The notes below the pieces were generated by a model. It was not told where the DNA came from and made no database searches. It was given only the letters and a program-made list of their open reading frames with translations. This document shows positions 41,406 to 50,748 of a DNA stretch of 64,000 bases, in pieces; position 1 is the stretch's first letter, and each line of letters starts with the position of its first letter. Position numbers and translations under genes: made by a program. This DNA is from Nonomuraea solani (GTDB taxonomy: Bacteria; Actinomycetota; Actinomycetes; Streptosporangiales; Streptosporangiaceae): positions 186,001 through 250,000 of the forward strand of contig NZ_FNVT01000018.1 in assembly GCF_900108335.1 (NCBI RefSeq), written 5' to 3'.

Positions 41406-42419
41406 ATGCGCGCCCTGGTTCTGACCGGCCCCGGCAAGGCCGAGGTCCAGGAGGTGGAGCCGCCCGTCGCCGCGCCCGGCGAGGTGGTCGTGGACGTCGA
41501 GCGGGCAGGCGTGTGCGGCACCGACGCGGAGCTGTTCACCGGTGGGATGAGCTACCTGCGCACCGGCCGCTCCTGGTACCCGGTGCGCCCCGGCCACGAA
41601 TGGTGCGGACGGGTCACCACGCTCGGCGACGGCGTACCGGCGCAATGGCTGGGCCGCCGGGTCACCGCCGACACCATGCTCGGTTGCGGCCACTGCGACC
41701 GCTGCCGCGCGGGCCGGCACCACGTGTGCGGCGACTCCGCGGAGATCGGCATCAGCCGTGGCCGTGCCGGGGCGCTCGCCGAGCGGATCGCCGTGCCGGT
41801 GACCGCGCTGCACGCCTTGCCCGGCTCCGTGGACTCCACGATGGGCGCGCTGGTCGAACCCGGCGGCAACGCGCTACGGGCCGTCCGCGCCACCCGGCTC
41901 GGGTCCGGTGGGCGGCTGCTGGTGCTGGGCACCGGCACGATCGGCCTGCTGGTGGCGCTGTTCGCCCAGGCCGAAGGGGTCGAGGTCCACCTGCTGGGCC
42001 GCGACCTGGAAGACCTGCGCCTGGCCAGGACGTTCGGCTTCGCGGGCCTCTGGGACCGGCCGGCGCTGCCCGGCCTGCGGTGGGACGCCGTCGTGGACGC
42101 CTCCAACGCCCCCCATCTGCCCTCCCTCGCGCTCGACCTCGTCGAGCCCGCCGGGCGGGTGGTCTACATCGGCCTGGCCGGCACCCCGTCCACGCTGGAC
42201 AGTCGTGACCTGGTGCTGAAGGACGTCACCGCGGTCGGCATCCTGGGCGGCTCGGCCGGCCTGGCCGGCGCCATCTCCGCCTACGCGGACGGCTCGGTCG
42301 ACGCCCGCCCGCTGGTGGCCGCCACGATGGGCCTGGCCGAGACCGTACAGATCCTGGGCGGGCATCGCCCGCCGGACGCCGGGCCTGGCCCCAAGTTCCA
42401 CATCGACCCGCGGCGCTGA
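41406..42419 (+). CDS. Zinc-dependent alcohol/sugar dehydrogenase (MDR)
   Basis: 337-residue medium-chain dehydrogenase. The catalytic zinc region is AGVCGTDAELF and RPGHEWCGRV; the structural zinc site is CGHCDRCRAGRHHVC with four cysteines; the NAD(P) motif is GTGTIGLLVALF. It resembles the glucose/threonine dehydrogenase branch. It converges on a lipoprotein gene two bases away. Substrate unknown. Confidence 0.85.
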   Translation: MRALVLTGPGKAEVQEVEPPVAAPGEVVVDVERAGVCGTDAELFTGGMSYLRTGRSWYPVRPGHEWCGRVTTLGDGVPAQWLGRRVTADTMLGCGHCDRCRAGRHHVCGDSAEIGISRGRAGALAERIAVPVTALHALPGSVDSTMGALVEPGGNALRAVRATRLGSGGRLLVLGTGTIGLLVALFAQAEGVEVHLLGRDLEDLRLARTFGFAGLWDRPALPGLRWDAVVDASNAPHLPSLALDLVEPAGRVVYIGLAGTPSTLDSRDLVLKDVTAVGILGGSAGLAGAISAYADGSVDARPLVAATMGLAETVQILGGHRPPDAGPGPKFHIDPRR

Positions 42420-42421
42420 CC

Positions 42422-42862
42422 TCATTCGACCAGGGTGACGGTGACGTCGCCCTTTTCGAGCCGCGACAGTTGCTCGGCGGTGGCCTTGTAGGTGCCGATG
42501 TGGATCACCTGGTCGGAGTAGCCGATGCCGGCGGTGTTGTAGTAGAAGCCGAGATTGCCCCAGGGCACGAAGTAGATGAGGTCGCCGTCTTCCGGGTCGG
42601 ATCCCGGTGAGCCGGTGGTGTTCAGCTTCCGGGAGAGGTAGCCGATCTTCTCGCGGCCGCTGAACTCCTCGAAGGTGAGGGTGAGCGGGAGCATCGAGAG
42701 AAAGTCCCGGTTCGTGGGGTTGTCAGGCCCGATGGTGACGTCGACGGAGGTGTCGCCCGCCGCGAACCGTACGACCTGACGCGCCGGGGACGACGGCTCG
42801 GTCGTGGCGCAGCCCATGAGGGCGAGAAGCAGCGGACCGATGAGCAGGGCGTTGCGTGGCAA
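42422..42862 (-). CDS. Lipoprotein with cyclophilin-like domain
   Basis: 146 residues. A lipobox LMGC ends the signal peptide at Cys18. The rest matches the bacterial cyclophilin-like fold (TFEEFSGREKIGYLSRKLN, GDLIYFVPWGNLGFYYN, VIHIGTY). These proteins lack proven isomerase activity. It follows the XRE regulator after 10 bp, as commonly seen, and is probably co-transcribed with it. Confidence 0.85.
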   Translation of the reverse strand: MPRNALLIGPLLLALMGCATTEPSSPARQVVRFAAGDTSVDVTIGPDNPTNRDFLSMLPLTLTFEEFSGREKIGYLSRKLNTTGSPGSDPEDGDLIYFVPWGNLGFYYNTAGIGYSDQVIHIGTYKATAEQLSRLEKGDVTVTLVE

Positions 42863-42872
42863 GGCGGGTCCT

Positions 42873-43730
42873 TCAGCGGGAGGCGGCGTCGAGGGTCGCG
42901 GCCCAGCTCGCGAGCAGGCGCAGGGCGTCGTGCGAGGGGGTGTCGGGGGCGGCGGTGTAGACGGTGAGGTTCAGGCCGGGGTCGGCGTGCAGGTCCATGG
43001 ACTCGTAGTCGAGGGTGAGGTCGCCGATGGCCGGGTGGTGGAAGGTCTTGGTGCCGGCGTGGTGCAGGCGCACGTTGTGCTGGGCCCACCGGGCGCGGAA
43101 GTCGGCGCTGCGGGTGGACAGTTCGCCGATCAGGTGGGTGAGGTCCTGGTTATACGGATCGCGCCCGGCCTCGGTACGCAGCAGGGCGACGGTAATGTCG
43201 GCGGCGATGTCCCAGTTCGGGTAGAAATCGGGCCCGGCCGGGTCGAGGAACTGGAAGCGCGCGATGTTGGCCGGGCCGGAGTGCGCCATCTGGAAGACCG
43301 GCCAGTACATGGCACGGCCGAGGCGGTTGGCGGCCACGATGTCCATGCGGCCGTTCCGGATGATCGCCGGGGCGTCGGTCATGGCGTCCAGCATCCGCTG
43401 CAGCCCTGGACGGACCTTGCGGGCGAGCCGGCGGGGGCGAGGACGGGCGCCGGCGGCGCGGGCCAGGTCGAACAGGTGAGCCCGTTCGGCGTCGTCGAGC
43501 TGGAGGGCTTGGGCGACGGCGTTCAGTACGTCATCGGAGACCCCGCTGATGTGCCCTTTTTCGAGACGGGTGTACCACTCGGTGCTCACCCCGGCCAGGA
43601 CGGCGACCTCCTCGCGGCGCAGGCCGGGCACCCGGCGGCGCCCGCCGGGGGCCAGCCCGGCCTGCTGCGGGGTGATCCTGGCGCGCCGGCTGGCGAGGAA
43701 GCCGCGGATGTCGTCTCGGTTGTCGTGCAC
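42873..43730 (-). CDS. XRE-family regulator with MmyB-like ligand domain
   Basis: 285 residues from the GTG at 43730. N-terminal HTH (GLRREEVAVLAGVSTEWYTRLEKGH) and a C-terminal PAS-like MmyB ligand-binding domain (APAIIRNGRMDIVAANRLGRAMY, HHPAIGDLTLDYESMDL). Regulators of this type commonly control a divergent oxidoreductase gene; here that is the alcohol dehydrogenase at 43909, with TTACATT repeats between them. Confidence 0.85.
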   Translation of the reverse strand: MHDNRDDIRGFLASRRARITPQQAGLAPGGRRRVPGLRREEVAVLAGVSTEWYTRLEKGHISGVSDDVLNAVAQALQLDDAERAHLFDLARAAGARPRPRRLARKVRPGLQRMLDAMTDAPAIIRNGRMDIVAANRLGRAMYWPVFQMAHSGPANIARFQFLDPAGPDFYPNWDIAADITVALLRTEAGRDPYNQDLTHLIGELSTRSADFRARWAQHNVRLHHAGTKTFHHPAIGDLTLDYESMDLHADPGLNLTVYTAAPDTPSHDALRLLASWAATLDAASR

Positions 43731-43868
43731 GTCTTCACTGTACGAAGCGGCCGGGACGGCATAGGGGGTAGAGCCTCTCCCCCCGATGAACGCGCCCTCC
43801 CACGGGCGGGTCGCACCCGATTTCCTGGAGTGACGGTACACCGCAAATCTGACATCGCACACAATAAG

Positions 43869-43885
43869 TTACATTAGATTACATT
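43869..43885. promoter_or_regulatory. TTACATT direct repeats in divergent promoter
   Basis: TTACATT at 43869-43875 and 43879-43885, a 10-bp (one-turn) spacing, inside a conspicuously AT-rich 40-bp stretch 24 bp before the dehydrogenase GTG. Candidate site for the divergent XRE regulator. Confidence 0.5.
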
Positions 43886-43908
43886 GAGCAACAATGGGGT
43901 GATCCACC

Positions 43909-44931
43909 GTGCGTGGAGCAGTGCTATATGCCCCGGGTGACGTCCGCGTCGAGCAGCGCCCGGATCCGGCGATCATCGAGCCCACCGACGCGATCATCCG
44001 CCTGTCGGCCACCTGCGTCTGCGGATCCGACCTGTGGCCCTACCGCGGCGCGGAGAAGCTCGACGGGCCGGTCCCGATGGGCCACGAGTACGTCGGCGTC
44101 GTCGAGGAGGTCGGCGGCCAGGTCACCACCATCAGGCCGGGCCAGTTCGTGGTCGGCTCGTTCTGGGCCACCGACAACACCTGCGAGCTGTGCCGGGCGG
44201 GCTACCAGAGCGGATGCGCCGACCGCGTCCTCATGGGCACGATCGGGACGCAGTCCCAGCTCGCTCGGGTGCCGCTGGCCGACGGGACGCTCGTCGCGAC
44301 CCCCGGCATGCCGGACGCGGACCTGGTCCCGAGCCTGCTGGCCGCCTCCGACGTGCTGGGCACCGGCTGGTTCGGCGCCGTCGCCGCAGAGGCGGGGCCG
44401 GGCAAGACCGTCGCCGTCGTCGGTGACGGCGCGGTCGGCCTGTGCGGAGTCCTGGCCGCCAGGCGGCTCGGCGCGGAGCGGATCATCGCGATGAGCCGGC
44501 ACGCGCCCCGGCAGGAGCTCGCCCGGCGGTTCGGTGCCACCGACATCGTCACCGAGCGCGGCGACGAAGGCGTGGAAAGGATCAAGGAGCTGACCGGCGG
44601 GCTCGGCGCGCACAGCGTCATCGAGGCGGTCGGCACCCAGGAGTCCATGACGCAGGCGATCCGCGCCACCCGCCCCGGCGGGCATGTCGGTTTCGTCGGT
44701 GTCGCGCACGACGTCGCGCTGCCGGGCGACGAGCTGTTCTTCTCGCTCGTGCACCTGCACGGCGGCCCCGCGCCCGTTCGCCAGTACCTGCCGGAGCTGA
44801 TCCGGCTGATCTGCGACCGGGAGATCGACCCCGGCCAGGTCTTCGACCTGACCCTGCCGCTGGACCAGGCGGCCGAGGGATACCGGGCCATGGACGAGCG
44901 CCGCGCGATCAAGGTGCTTCTCCAGCCTTGA
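43909..44931 (+). CDS. Zinc-dependent alcohol dehydrogenase family protein
   Basis: 340-residue medium-chain dehydrogenase: ATCVCGSDLWPYRG and PMGHEYVGVVEEVG (catalytic zinc), NTCELCRAGYQSGC (structural zinc region with three of the four usual cysteines, as in this subfamily), VVGDGAVGLCGVLAARRLGA (NAD(P) motif). GTG start. It leads a run of five same-strand genes with gaps of 22 bp or less, so the alcohol or aldehyde it handles may feed the aldehyde oxidoreductase behind it. Confidence 0.85.
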   Translation: MRGAVLYAPGDVRVEQRPDPAIIEPTDAIIRLSATCVCGSDLWPYRGAEKLDGPVPMGHEYVGVVEEVGGQVTTIRPGQFVVGSFWATDNTCELCRAGYQSGCADRVLMGTIGTQSQLARVPLADGTLVATPGMPDADLVPSLLAASDVLGTGWFGAVAAEAGPGKTVAVVGDGAVGLCGVLAARRLGAERIIAMSRHAPRQELARRFGATDIVTERGDEGVERIKELTGGLGAHSVIEAVGTQESMTQAIRATRPGGHVGFVGVAHDVALPGDELFFSLVHLHGGPAPVRQYLPELIRLICDREIDPGQVFDLTLPLDQAAEGYRAMDERRAIKVLLQP

Positions 44932-44953
44932 CCTCTTCCAGAAGCGAGGGTTC

Positions 44954-45562
44954 ATGTCCTACGAAGAGCCGGGGTGGTCCCGGCGAGCCTTTCTGTCCAC
45001 GTCCGCGGTCGTCGCCCTTCCAGCGGTCACCACAGAGCCGGTCACGACAGGGCCGGCCACCACAGGGCGGGCCGTGGCGCCCGACGGTCACAGCAGCACG
45101 TTGTCGGTGACGGTGAACGGGCGGCGGCACCAGCTGACCGTCGACAACCGCACGTCGCTGCTCGACCTGCTGCGGGAGCGGCTCGACCTGCCGGGCACCA
45201 AGAAGGGCTGCGACCAGGGCGCGTGCGGCGCGTGCACGGTCCTGGTGGACGGCCGCCGGGTCAACGCGTGCCTGACGCTGGCGGTGCGCTGCCAGGACGC
45301 CGAGGTCACCACGATCGAGGGCCTGGCATCGGACGGCGGCGAGCTGCACCCGTTGCAGCAGGCGTTCATCGAACAGGACGCCTTTCAGTGCGGCTACTGC
45401 ACCCCCGGGCAGATCATGTCCGGCGTCGGCTGCATCCGCGAGGGCCACACCGGCTCCCGGGAGGAGATCCGGGAGTGGATGAGCGGCAACATCTGCCGCT
45501 GCGGTTGCTACGTCAAGATCGTCAACGCGGTCGCGCAGGCCGCGCGCAAGGGAGGGCGGTGA
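44954..45562 (+). CDS. paoA: Tat-exported 2Fe-2S subunit of aldehyde oxidoreductase (PaoA-like)
   Basis: 202 residues. The twin-arginine signal SRRAFLSTSAVVAL is followed by a plant-type [2Fe-2S] domain (KGCDQGACGACTVLVDG...NAC) and the second cluster domain (QCGYCTPGQIMS, GNICRCGCY). This is the small subunit of the xanthine dehydrogenase family; the Tat signal places the complex outside the membrane as for E. coli PaoABC. First of the three subunit genes. Confidence 0.9.
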   Translation: MSYEEPGWSRRAFLSTSAVVALPAVTTEPVTTGPATTGRAVAPDGHSSTLSVTVNGRRHQLTVDNRTSLLDLLRERLDLPGTKKGCDQGACGACTVLVDGRRVNACLTLAVRCQDAEVTTIEGLASDGGELHPLQQAFIEQDAFQCGYCTPGQIMSGVGCIREGHTGSREEIREWMSGNICRCGCYVKIVNAVAQAARKGGR

Positions 45563-45563
45563 C

Positions 45564-46541
45564 ATGTACCCCTTCGCCTACACCAAACCCGCCGACACCG
45601 GCGCCGCGCTCGCCGCCGGGGCCCGCGGCGGACGCTACATCGCCGGTGGCACGACGCTGGTCGACCTGATGCGCGAGACGGTGGAACGCCCCGGCACGCT
45701 GGTCGACATCAGCGGCCTGCCCCTGGACGACGTGCGGGTCACGGGTGACAGGCTGCGGATCGGCGCGCTGGCCCGCATGTCCGACGTCGCGGCGCACGCA
45801 CGGGTACGGAGCGCGTACCCGGTGGTGGCGCAGGCGCTGGAGCTGAGCGCGTCGGCGCAGTTGCGCAACATGGCCACCATCGGTGGCAACCTGCTGCAGC
45901 GCACCCGCTGCACGTACTTCCGCGACGTCACCGCCGCCTGCAACAAGCGGCAACGCGGTTCGGGGTGCGCCGCGCTGGAGGGCTTCAACCGCTCGCACGC
46001 GGTCCTGGGCACGTCGGACGCCTGTGTGGCGACTCATCCGTCCGATCTGGCCGTGGCGCTGGCGGCGCTGGACGCGACCGTGCACCTGCTGGGCCCGGAC
46101 GGGGAGCGCGGTGTCGCGCTGACCGCGTTCCTGCTGCGGCCGGGTGACACGCCCGACCGCGAGCACGACCTGCGGCCGGGCGAGCTGATCACCGCCGTGG
46201 AGATCCCGCCGCACCCGCAGCCCCTGCGATCGGGGTATCTCAAGGTCCGCGACCGGCAGTCGTACGAGTTCGCGCTGACGTCCGCGGCCGTCGTGCTGCA
46301 CATCACCGGCGGCGTCATCCGCGCCGCCCGGGTCGCCGCCGGTGGGGTGGCGACGGTGCCGTGGCGGCTGACCGCGGTGGAGCGGCGGCTGGTGGGCGCC
46401 CGGCCGTCCGAGCGACTGTGGACCGAGGCCGCGTCGGCCGCCGCCGACGGCGCCCGGCCGCTGCGGCACAACGCCTTCAAGACGGAGCTGCTCAAGCGCA
46501 CCGTCGAACGTCAACTGCGCACGGTGGGAGGCTCGCGATGA
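45564..46541 (+). CDS. paoB: FAD subunit of aldehyde oxidoreductase (PaoB-like)
   Basis: 325 residues. FAD-binding segment AGGTTLVDLMRE and NMATIGGNLLQRTRC. An inserted cysteine-rich loop (RCTYFRDVTAACNKRQRGSG, then CAALEG) fits the extra [4Fe-4S] cluster seen in PaoB. Starts 1 nt after the paoA-like stop and overlaps the next start by 4 bp. Confidence 0.9.
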   Translation: MYPFAYTKPADTGAALAAGARGGRYIAGGTTLVDLMRETVERPGTLVDISGLPLDDVRVTGDRLRIGALARMSDVAAHARVRSAYPVVAQALELSASAQLRNMATIGGNLLQRTRCTYFRDVTAACNKRQRGSGCAALEGFNRSHAVLGTSDACVATHPSDLAVALAALDATVHLLGPDGERGVALTAFLLRPGDTPDREHDLRPGELITAVEIPPHPQPLRSGYLKVRDRQSYEFALTSAAVVLHITGGVIRAARVAAGGVATVPWRLTAVERRLVGARPSERLWTEAASAAADGARPLRHNAFKTELLKRTVERQLRTVGGSR

Positions 46542-48727
46542 CACGTCCCGCGACGGGTGCGCCGCTGTCCCGGGTGGACGGGCGGCTGAAGGTGACCGGC
46601 CAGGCCACGTACGCGGCCGAGCACGAGGTTCCCGGGGCCGTCCACGGCGTGATCGTCACCAGCACCGCCGGGAAGGGCCGGATCACCGGGATCGACGCCC
46701 GGGCCGCCACCGCGCTGCCCGGCGTGCTGAAGGTGATCAGCCATCTGAACGCCCCGAAACTGCCCTACCGGCCCTTCCGCGGCATACCCGACCCCGCGAA
46801 GGGGGAACGCCTCCGGGTCTTCCAGGACGACCGGGTGCGGTTCTTCGGCCAGCCGGTCGCGGTCGTGGTCGCCGAAACCCTGGAGGTCGCCCAGCACGCG
46901 GCAAGCCTGGTGAAGGTCACCTACGCCGGTGAGCGGCCCGCGACCGATATGTCCGCCCCCGCGGGAAACCCCAACGAGGCGGAGAACTACCAGCGGGGCG
47001 ACGTCGACCAGGCGCTGCGGCAGGCGCACACCCGGCTGGAGCGGACGTACCGGCTCCAGCGGGAGCACCACAACCCGATGGAGACGCACGCCACCATCGC
47101 CCGCTGGGACGGCGACCGGCTCACCTTGTGGGACAAGACGCAGATCGTCCTCAACACCCGGGCCGACCTCGCGTCCGTGTTCGGCGTCCCGGAGGCTTCG
47201 GTCCGGGTGATCTCGCCGTTCGTCGGCGGCGCGTTCGGCAGCGGCCTGCGGGCCTGGCCGCACGTCACCGTCGCCGCGCTGGCCGCCCGCCTGGTACGCC
47301 GCCCGGTGAAGGTGGTGCTGACCCGCAAGCAGATGTACACCGGTACGGGCTTTCGCCCGGTCACCGAGTACAAGCTCACCCTCGGCGCCGACCGGCGCGG
47401 CCGGCTCACCGCGGCCGTGCACGACATCCGCGCCGAGACCTCCACGTACGAGGACTATCGGGAGGCGCTGACCGTTCAGGGGCAGATGGTGTACGCCACG
47501 CCCAACGTCCGCCAGACCTACCGGTCGATCCCGCTGGACATCAACACCCCCACCTACATGCGCGGCCCGGGGGCGGCCACCGCCGCGTACGCCATCGAGT
47601 GCGCGATGGACGAACTGGCCTACGACCTCGGCGTCGACCCGATCGAGCTGCGCCTGCGCAACGAACCCGAGCGCGATCCGGGCACCGGCGTGCCGTTCTC
47701 GACCCGGCGGCTGCGCGAGTGCTTCCGGGTCGGCTCCCGTACCGTCGGCTGGGACGACCGCGACCCGAGGCCCCGCTCGGCGCGCGACGGGAACTGGCTG
47801 GTCGGCACCGGCGTCGCCGTGGCCACCTACCACACGCAGCGCGCCCCGGCCCAGGCGCTGGCCAGGCTCGCCGCCGACGGCACCGCGATCGTCCAGTGCG
47901 CGACCTCCGACATGGGCCCGGGCACCTACACGTCCATGACCCAGGTCGCCGCCGACGCCCTCGGCCTGCCGGTGGCCGCGGTGCGGTTCCAGCTCGGCGA
48001 CTCGACCATGCCGCTGTCGCCGCCGCACGGCGGTTCGATGACGATGGCCAGCGTCGGCTCCGCCGTCCAGGACACCTGCGACAAGCTGCGCCGGGAGGCC
48101 GTCCGGATCGCCGTCGAGGACTCCGGCTCGCCGCTGCACGGCGCCGCCGCCGACGACGTCGTCGTACGGAACGGGCGCCTGGAGCTGCGCGACGGCCGAG
48201 GTGAGACCTACCGGGAGTTGCTGACCCGCAACAACCGCCCCAGCCTGGAAACACGCGGCGGCTACACCCCCGGCGACGAGGTGGAACGCTTCTCCACGCA
48301 CGCCTACGGCGCGGTGTTCGCCCAGGTCGCCGTGGACGAACGCCTCGGCCTGGTACGGATCAGGCGTGTGTTCGGCGTGTACGACGCCGGCCGCATCATC
48401 AACCCCAAACTCGCGGAGAGTCAGGCGATCGGCGGCATGGTCGGCGGCATCGGCATGGCCCTGCTGGAACACACCGTCACCGACCCGCGCGACGGCCGCG
48501 TCGTCAACGCGAACCTGGCCGACTACCTCGTCCCCGTCAACGCCGACGTCCCCGACGTCAACGCCATCTACCTGGACGGCGACGACCGCACCGCCGACCC
48601 CATCGGCGTCAAGGGCCTGGGCGAGGTGGTGATCGTCGGTGTGGCGCCGGCCATCGCCAACGCCGTCTTCCACGCCACCGGCCGCCGCGTCCGCGACCTT
48701 CCCATCACCATCGAGGCCCTTCTGTGA
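46538..48727 (+). CDS. paoC: Molybdenum subunit of aldehyde oxidoreductase (PaoC-like)
   Basis: 729 residues from the ATG at 46538 (ATGA overlap with the FAD subunit gene). Molybdopterin-cytosine-dinucleotide binding subunit of the xanthine dehydrogenase family: VDGRLKVTGQATYAAEH, FVGGAFGSGL, MRGPGAATAAYAIECAMDELA, and the catalytic Glu in VKGLGEVVIVG near the C-terminus. Oxidises aldehydes to acids; the substrate range is not visible from sequence. No PaoD/XdhC chaperone lies in the window. Confidence 0.9.
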   Translation: MTRPATGAPLSRVDGRLKVTGQATYAAEHEVPGAVHGVIVTSTAGKGRITGIDARAATALPGVLKVISHLNAPKLPYRPFRGIPDPAKGERLRVFQDDRVRFFGQPVAVVVAETLEVAQHAASLVKVTYAGERPATDMSAPAGNPNEAENYQRGDVDQALRQAHTRLERTYRLQREHHNPMETHATIARWDGDRLTLWDKTQIVLNTRADLASVFGVPEASVRVISPFVGGAFGSGLRAWPHVTVAALAARLVRRPVKVVLTRKQMYTGTGFRPVTEYKLTLGADRRGRLTAAVHDIRAETSTYEDYREALTVQGQMVYATPNVRQTYRSIPLDINTPTYMRGPGAATAAYAIECAMDELAYDLGVDPIELRLRNEPERDPGTGVPFSTRRLRECFRVGSRTVGWDDRDPRPRSARDGNWLVGTGVAVATYHTQRAPAQALARLAADGTAIVQCATSDMGPGTYTSMTQVAADALGLPVAAVRFQLGDSTMPLSPPHGGSMTMASVGSAVQDTCDKLRREAVRIAVEDSGSPLHGAAADDVVVRNGRLELRDGRGETYRELLTRNNRPSLETRGGYTPGDEVERFSTHAYGAVFAQVAVDERLGLVRIRRVFGVYDAGRIINPKLAESQAIGGMVGGIGMALLEHTVTDPRDGRVVNANLADYLVPVNADVPDVNAIYLDGDDRTADPIGVKGLGEVVIVGVAPAIANAVFHATGRRVRDLPITIEALL

Positions 48728-49491
48728 ACCCTGTATACGACTTCAACGGCCAGGTCGCCTTCGTGACCGGAGCGAGCTCCGGCATGGGCCTGGCCACCGC
48801 CCGCGCCTTCGCCGAGTCCGGGGCCGCCGTCGCCCTCACCGACATCGACGCGGAGGCCCTGAACACCGCCGCGAAGGACCTCACCGGCGCGGGCCACCGC
48901 GTCCTCGCCCTCCCGTGCGACGTCGGCGACGAGGACCAGGTCGCCGCCGCCGTCGACCGCACCGTCGAGACCTTCGGCCGCCTCGACCTGGCCTACAACA
49001 ACGCCGGCGTCCAGATCCCGCCCAGCGACGCCGCCGACGAGCCCGCCGAACGGTTCGACCGCGTCAACGCCGTCAACCTGCGCGGCGTCTGGGCCTGCAT
49101 GAAGCACGAGCTGCGGCACATGCGCGCACAGGGCAGCGGCGCCATCGTCAACTGCTCCTCCCTCGGCGGCCTGGTCGGCATCCCGGGGCGGGCCTCCTAC
49201 CACGCCTCCAAACACGGCGTCATCGGCCTGACCACCAGCGCCGCCCTCGAGTACGCGCCGCGCGGCATCCGCGTCAACGCCGTCTGCCCCGGCACCATCG
49301 ACACCCCCATGGTCGGCGACATGATCGCCAAGGGGGAGCTCGACCGCGCCGAGGCCGAGGCGAACCAGCCCATCAACCGGCTCGGGACCGCCGAGGAGAT
49401 CGCCCAGGCCGTTCTGTGGCTGTGCAGCCCGGGCGCGAGCTTCGTCGTCGGCGTCGCCCTTCCGGTCGACGGCGGCTACGTCGCCCGCTGA
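48724..49491 (+). CDS. SDR-family dehydrogenase
   Basis: 255 residues, classical short-chain dehydrogenase: TGASSGMG, YNNAGVQ, NCSSLGG, and the catalytic YHASK. The GTG start overlaps the molybdenum-subunit stop by 4 bp, so it is the last gene of the aldehyde oxidoreductase operon. It may interconvert an alcohol/ketone in the same pathway. The stop is directly followed by the converging PP-loop gene stop (TGATCA). Confidence 0.9.
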   Translation: MNPVYDFNGQVAFVTGASSGMGLATARAFAESGAAVALTDIDAEALNTAAKDLTGAGHRVLALPCDVGDEDQVAAAVDRTVETFGRLDLAYNNAGVQIPPSDAADEPAERFDRVNAVNLRGVWACMKHELRHMRAQGSGAIVNCSSLGGLVGIPGRASYHASKHGVIGLTTSAALEYAPRGIRVNAVCPGTIDTPMVGDMIAKGELDRAEAEANQPINRLGTAEEIAQAVLWLCSPGASFVVGVALPVDGGYVAR

Positions 49492-50712
49492 TCAGAGGCC
49501 CTCGACGTAGTCGTAGCGGGCCAGGATGCTGCACACGTCGCAGAAGGCCCCCGGCGTCCAGTCGCGGCCCTGCGGGTCGAGCGATCCCTTGCAGTTTCCG
49601 CAGGTGACGAAGGACTTCTTCGCCTCCTCCCCGCCGGCGGCGAGCGCGGCTCCGGTGAACATCCAGTGTTCGACGCCGGGCCAGAAGCTCTGCATGAAGT
49701 CGGCGAAGTAGTAGTGGAAGTTGCGGTCGAGCGGGTTGAACTCCCACGGGTTCGGCGGGCTCTGCGGCGGGATCCCGCCGGTCGCGTGCAGGTAGTAGAG
49801 GTCCAGCTCCTTCTTCGGTATGAACGCCAGCGGGAAGACGTAGGAGAAGTCGCCCACGGCCCGCTGCGGGATGCCGCCGAGCCGGTAGCCCGTCGCCTGG
49901 GCGTTGACCAGGCCCGCGAGGAGGTCGGTCGTGTGCAGGCCGAGCGCGATGGTGCGGGCGCCCTGCTCGGCCGCGAAGACCTCCAGGGTCCTGCGGGTCG
50001 TGTGGTGGTCGACGTACATGGTCTGGTGCGAGTCCTCCGTCTCCATCAGCGCCGGCAGGACGTCGCGGAGCGGCCGGTCGAGATGGAAGATGGACCTGAC
50101 CAGGTCGGCGGGGATGAGCTCGTGCCGCACCCCGAACCGCTCGGCCAGCTCGTGCGCCCGGTCGAAGGTGTCGGAGTAGGTGCTGTCGAAGTCCTCGAAC
50201 GTCGCGGCGATCAGGTCGATCGGCAGGCCGCTCTCCATCAGGGCGCCGAGGGCGAGCATCAGCGATCCGCTGTCCACGCCTCCCGACAGGCCGAGGACCA
50301 TCGGCTCGCCGGGCTTGACGAGCCGGAAGCGCTCGATCGTCTGCCGTACGGTGTCCTCGACGTGCCGCGCGAGGTCCGGCATCGTGAAGGGCGCCTGCTC
50401 CAGGGTGAGGTTGCCGTCGTCGGTGAAGACCAGCCGGCGTTTGAGGTAGGCGTGCCCGCCACCGCCGGGGTACTCGGTGTAGAGGCGGCGGATCGCGCCC
50501 AGGTCGTAGCCCTCGATGAGCCTGGCGCGGTAGCTCTGCCCGTCCTGTACGTGCTCGCCGTCCGGGAGCGGGACGTCGCCGGAACCTGTGACGGTGACGG
50601 ACAGGGGCGGGATGAAGTTCTCCATCAGCACCTGGGCGATGGTGGCTCCTGGGCGAGCGGCGAGGGGGGTCGTCGTGCCGACCCGGTCGATCAGTTGGAA
50701 GTCAACGGCCAC
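49492..50712 (-). CDS. PP-loop ATPase with beta-grasp-like N-terminus and Cys4 tail
   Basis: 406 residues from the GTG at 50712 (GGAGG 6 nt upstream); an ATG two codons earlier is too close to that site. Residues 1-80 look like a ThiS/MoaD-type beta-grasp domain (VLMENFIPPLSVTV...LPDGEHVQDGQSYRARL). Residues of about 135-300 form the PP-loop pyrophosphatase domain with the signature LGLSGGVDSGS, as in TtcA/Ncs6/TilS and asparagine-synthetase-like enzymes. The end has CGNC and CDVC, a probable zinc or Fe-S site as in thiolation enzymes. Such proteins adenylate a substrate and often transfer sulfur. It is the last gene of the putative peptide cluster; an adjacent 46-residue peptide is a natural substrate candidate. 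Confidence 0.75.
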   Translation of the reverse strand: MAVDFQLIDRVGTTTPLAARPGATIAQVLMENFIPPLSVTVTGSGDVPLPDGEHVQDGQSYRARLIEGYDLGAIRRLYTEYPGGGGHAYLKRRLVFTDDGNLTLEQAPFTMPDLARHVEDTVRQTIERFRLVKPGEPMVLGLSGGVDSGSLMLALGALMESGLPIDLIAATFEDFDSTYSDTFDRAHELAERFGVRHELIPADLVRSIFHLDRPLRDVLPALMETEDSHQTMYVDHHTTRRTLEVFAAEQGARTIALGLHTTDLLAGLVNAQATGYRLGGIPQRAVGDFSYVFPLAFIPKKELDLYYLHATGGIPPQSPPNPWEFNPLDRNFHYYFADFMQSFWPGVEHWMFTGAALAAGGEEAKKSFVTCGNCKGSLDPQGRDWTPGAFCDVCSILARYDYVEGL

Positions 50713-50748
50713 GGCCATCCTCCGGTGTCGGGGATTCGTCTGGTGGGT

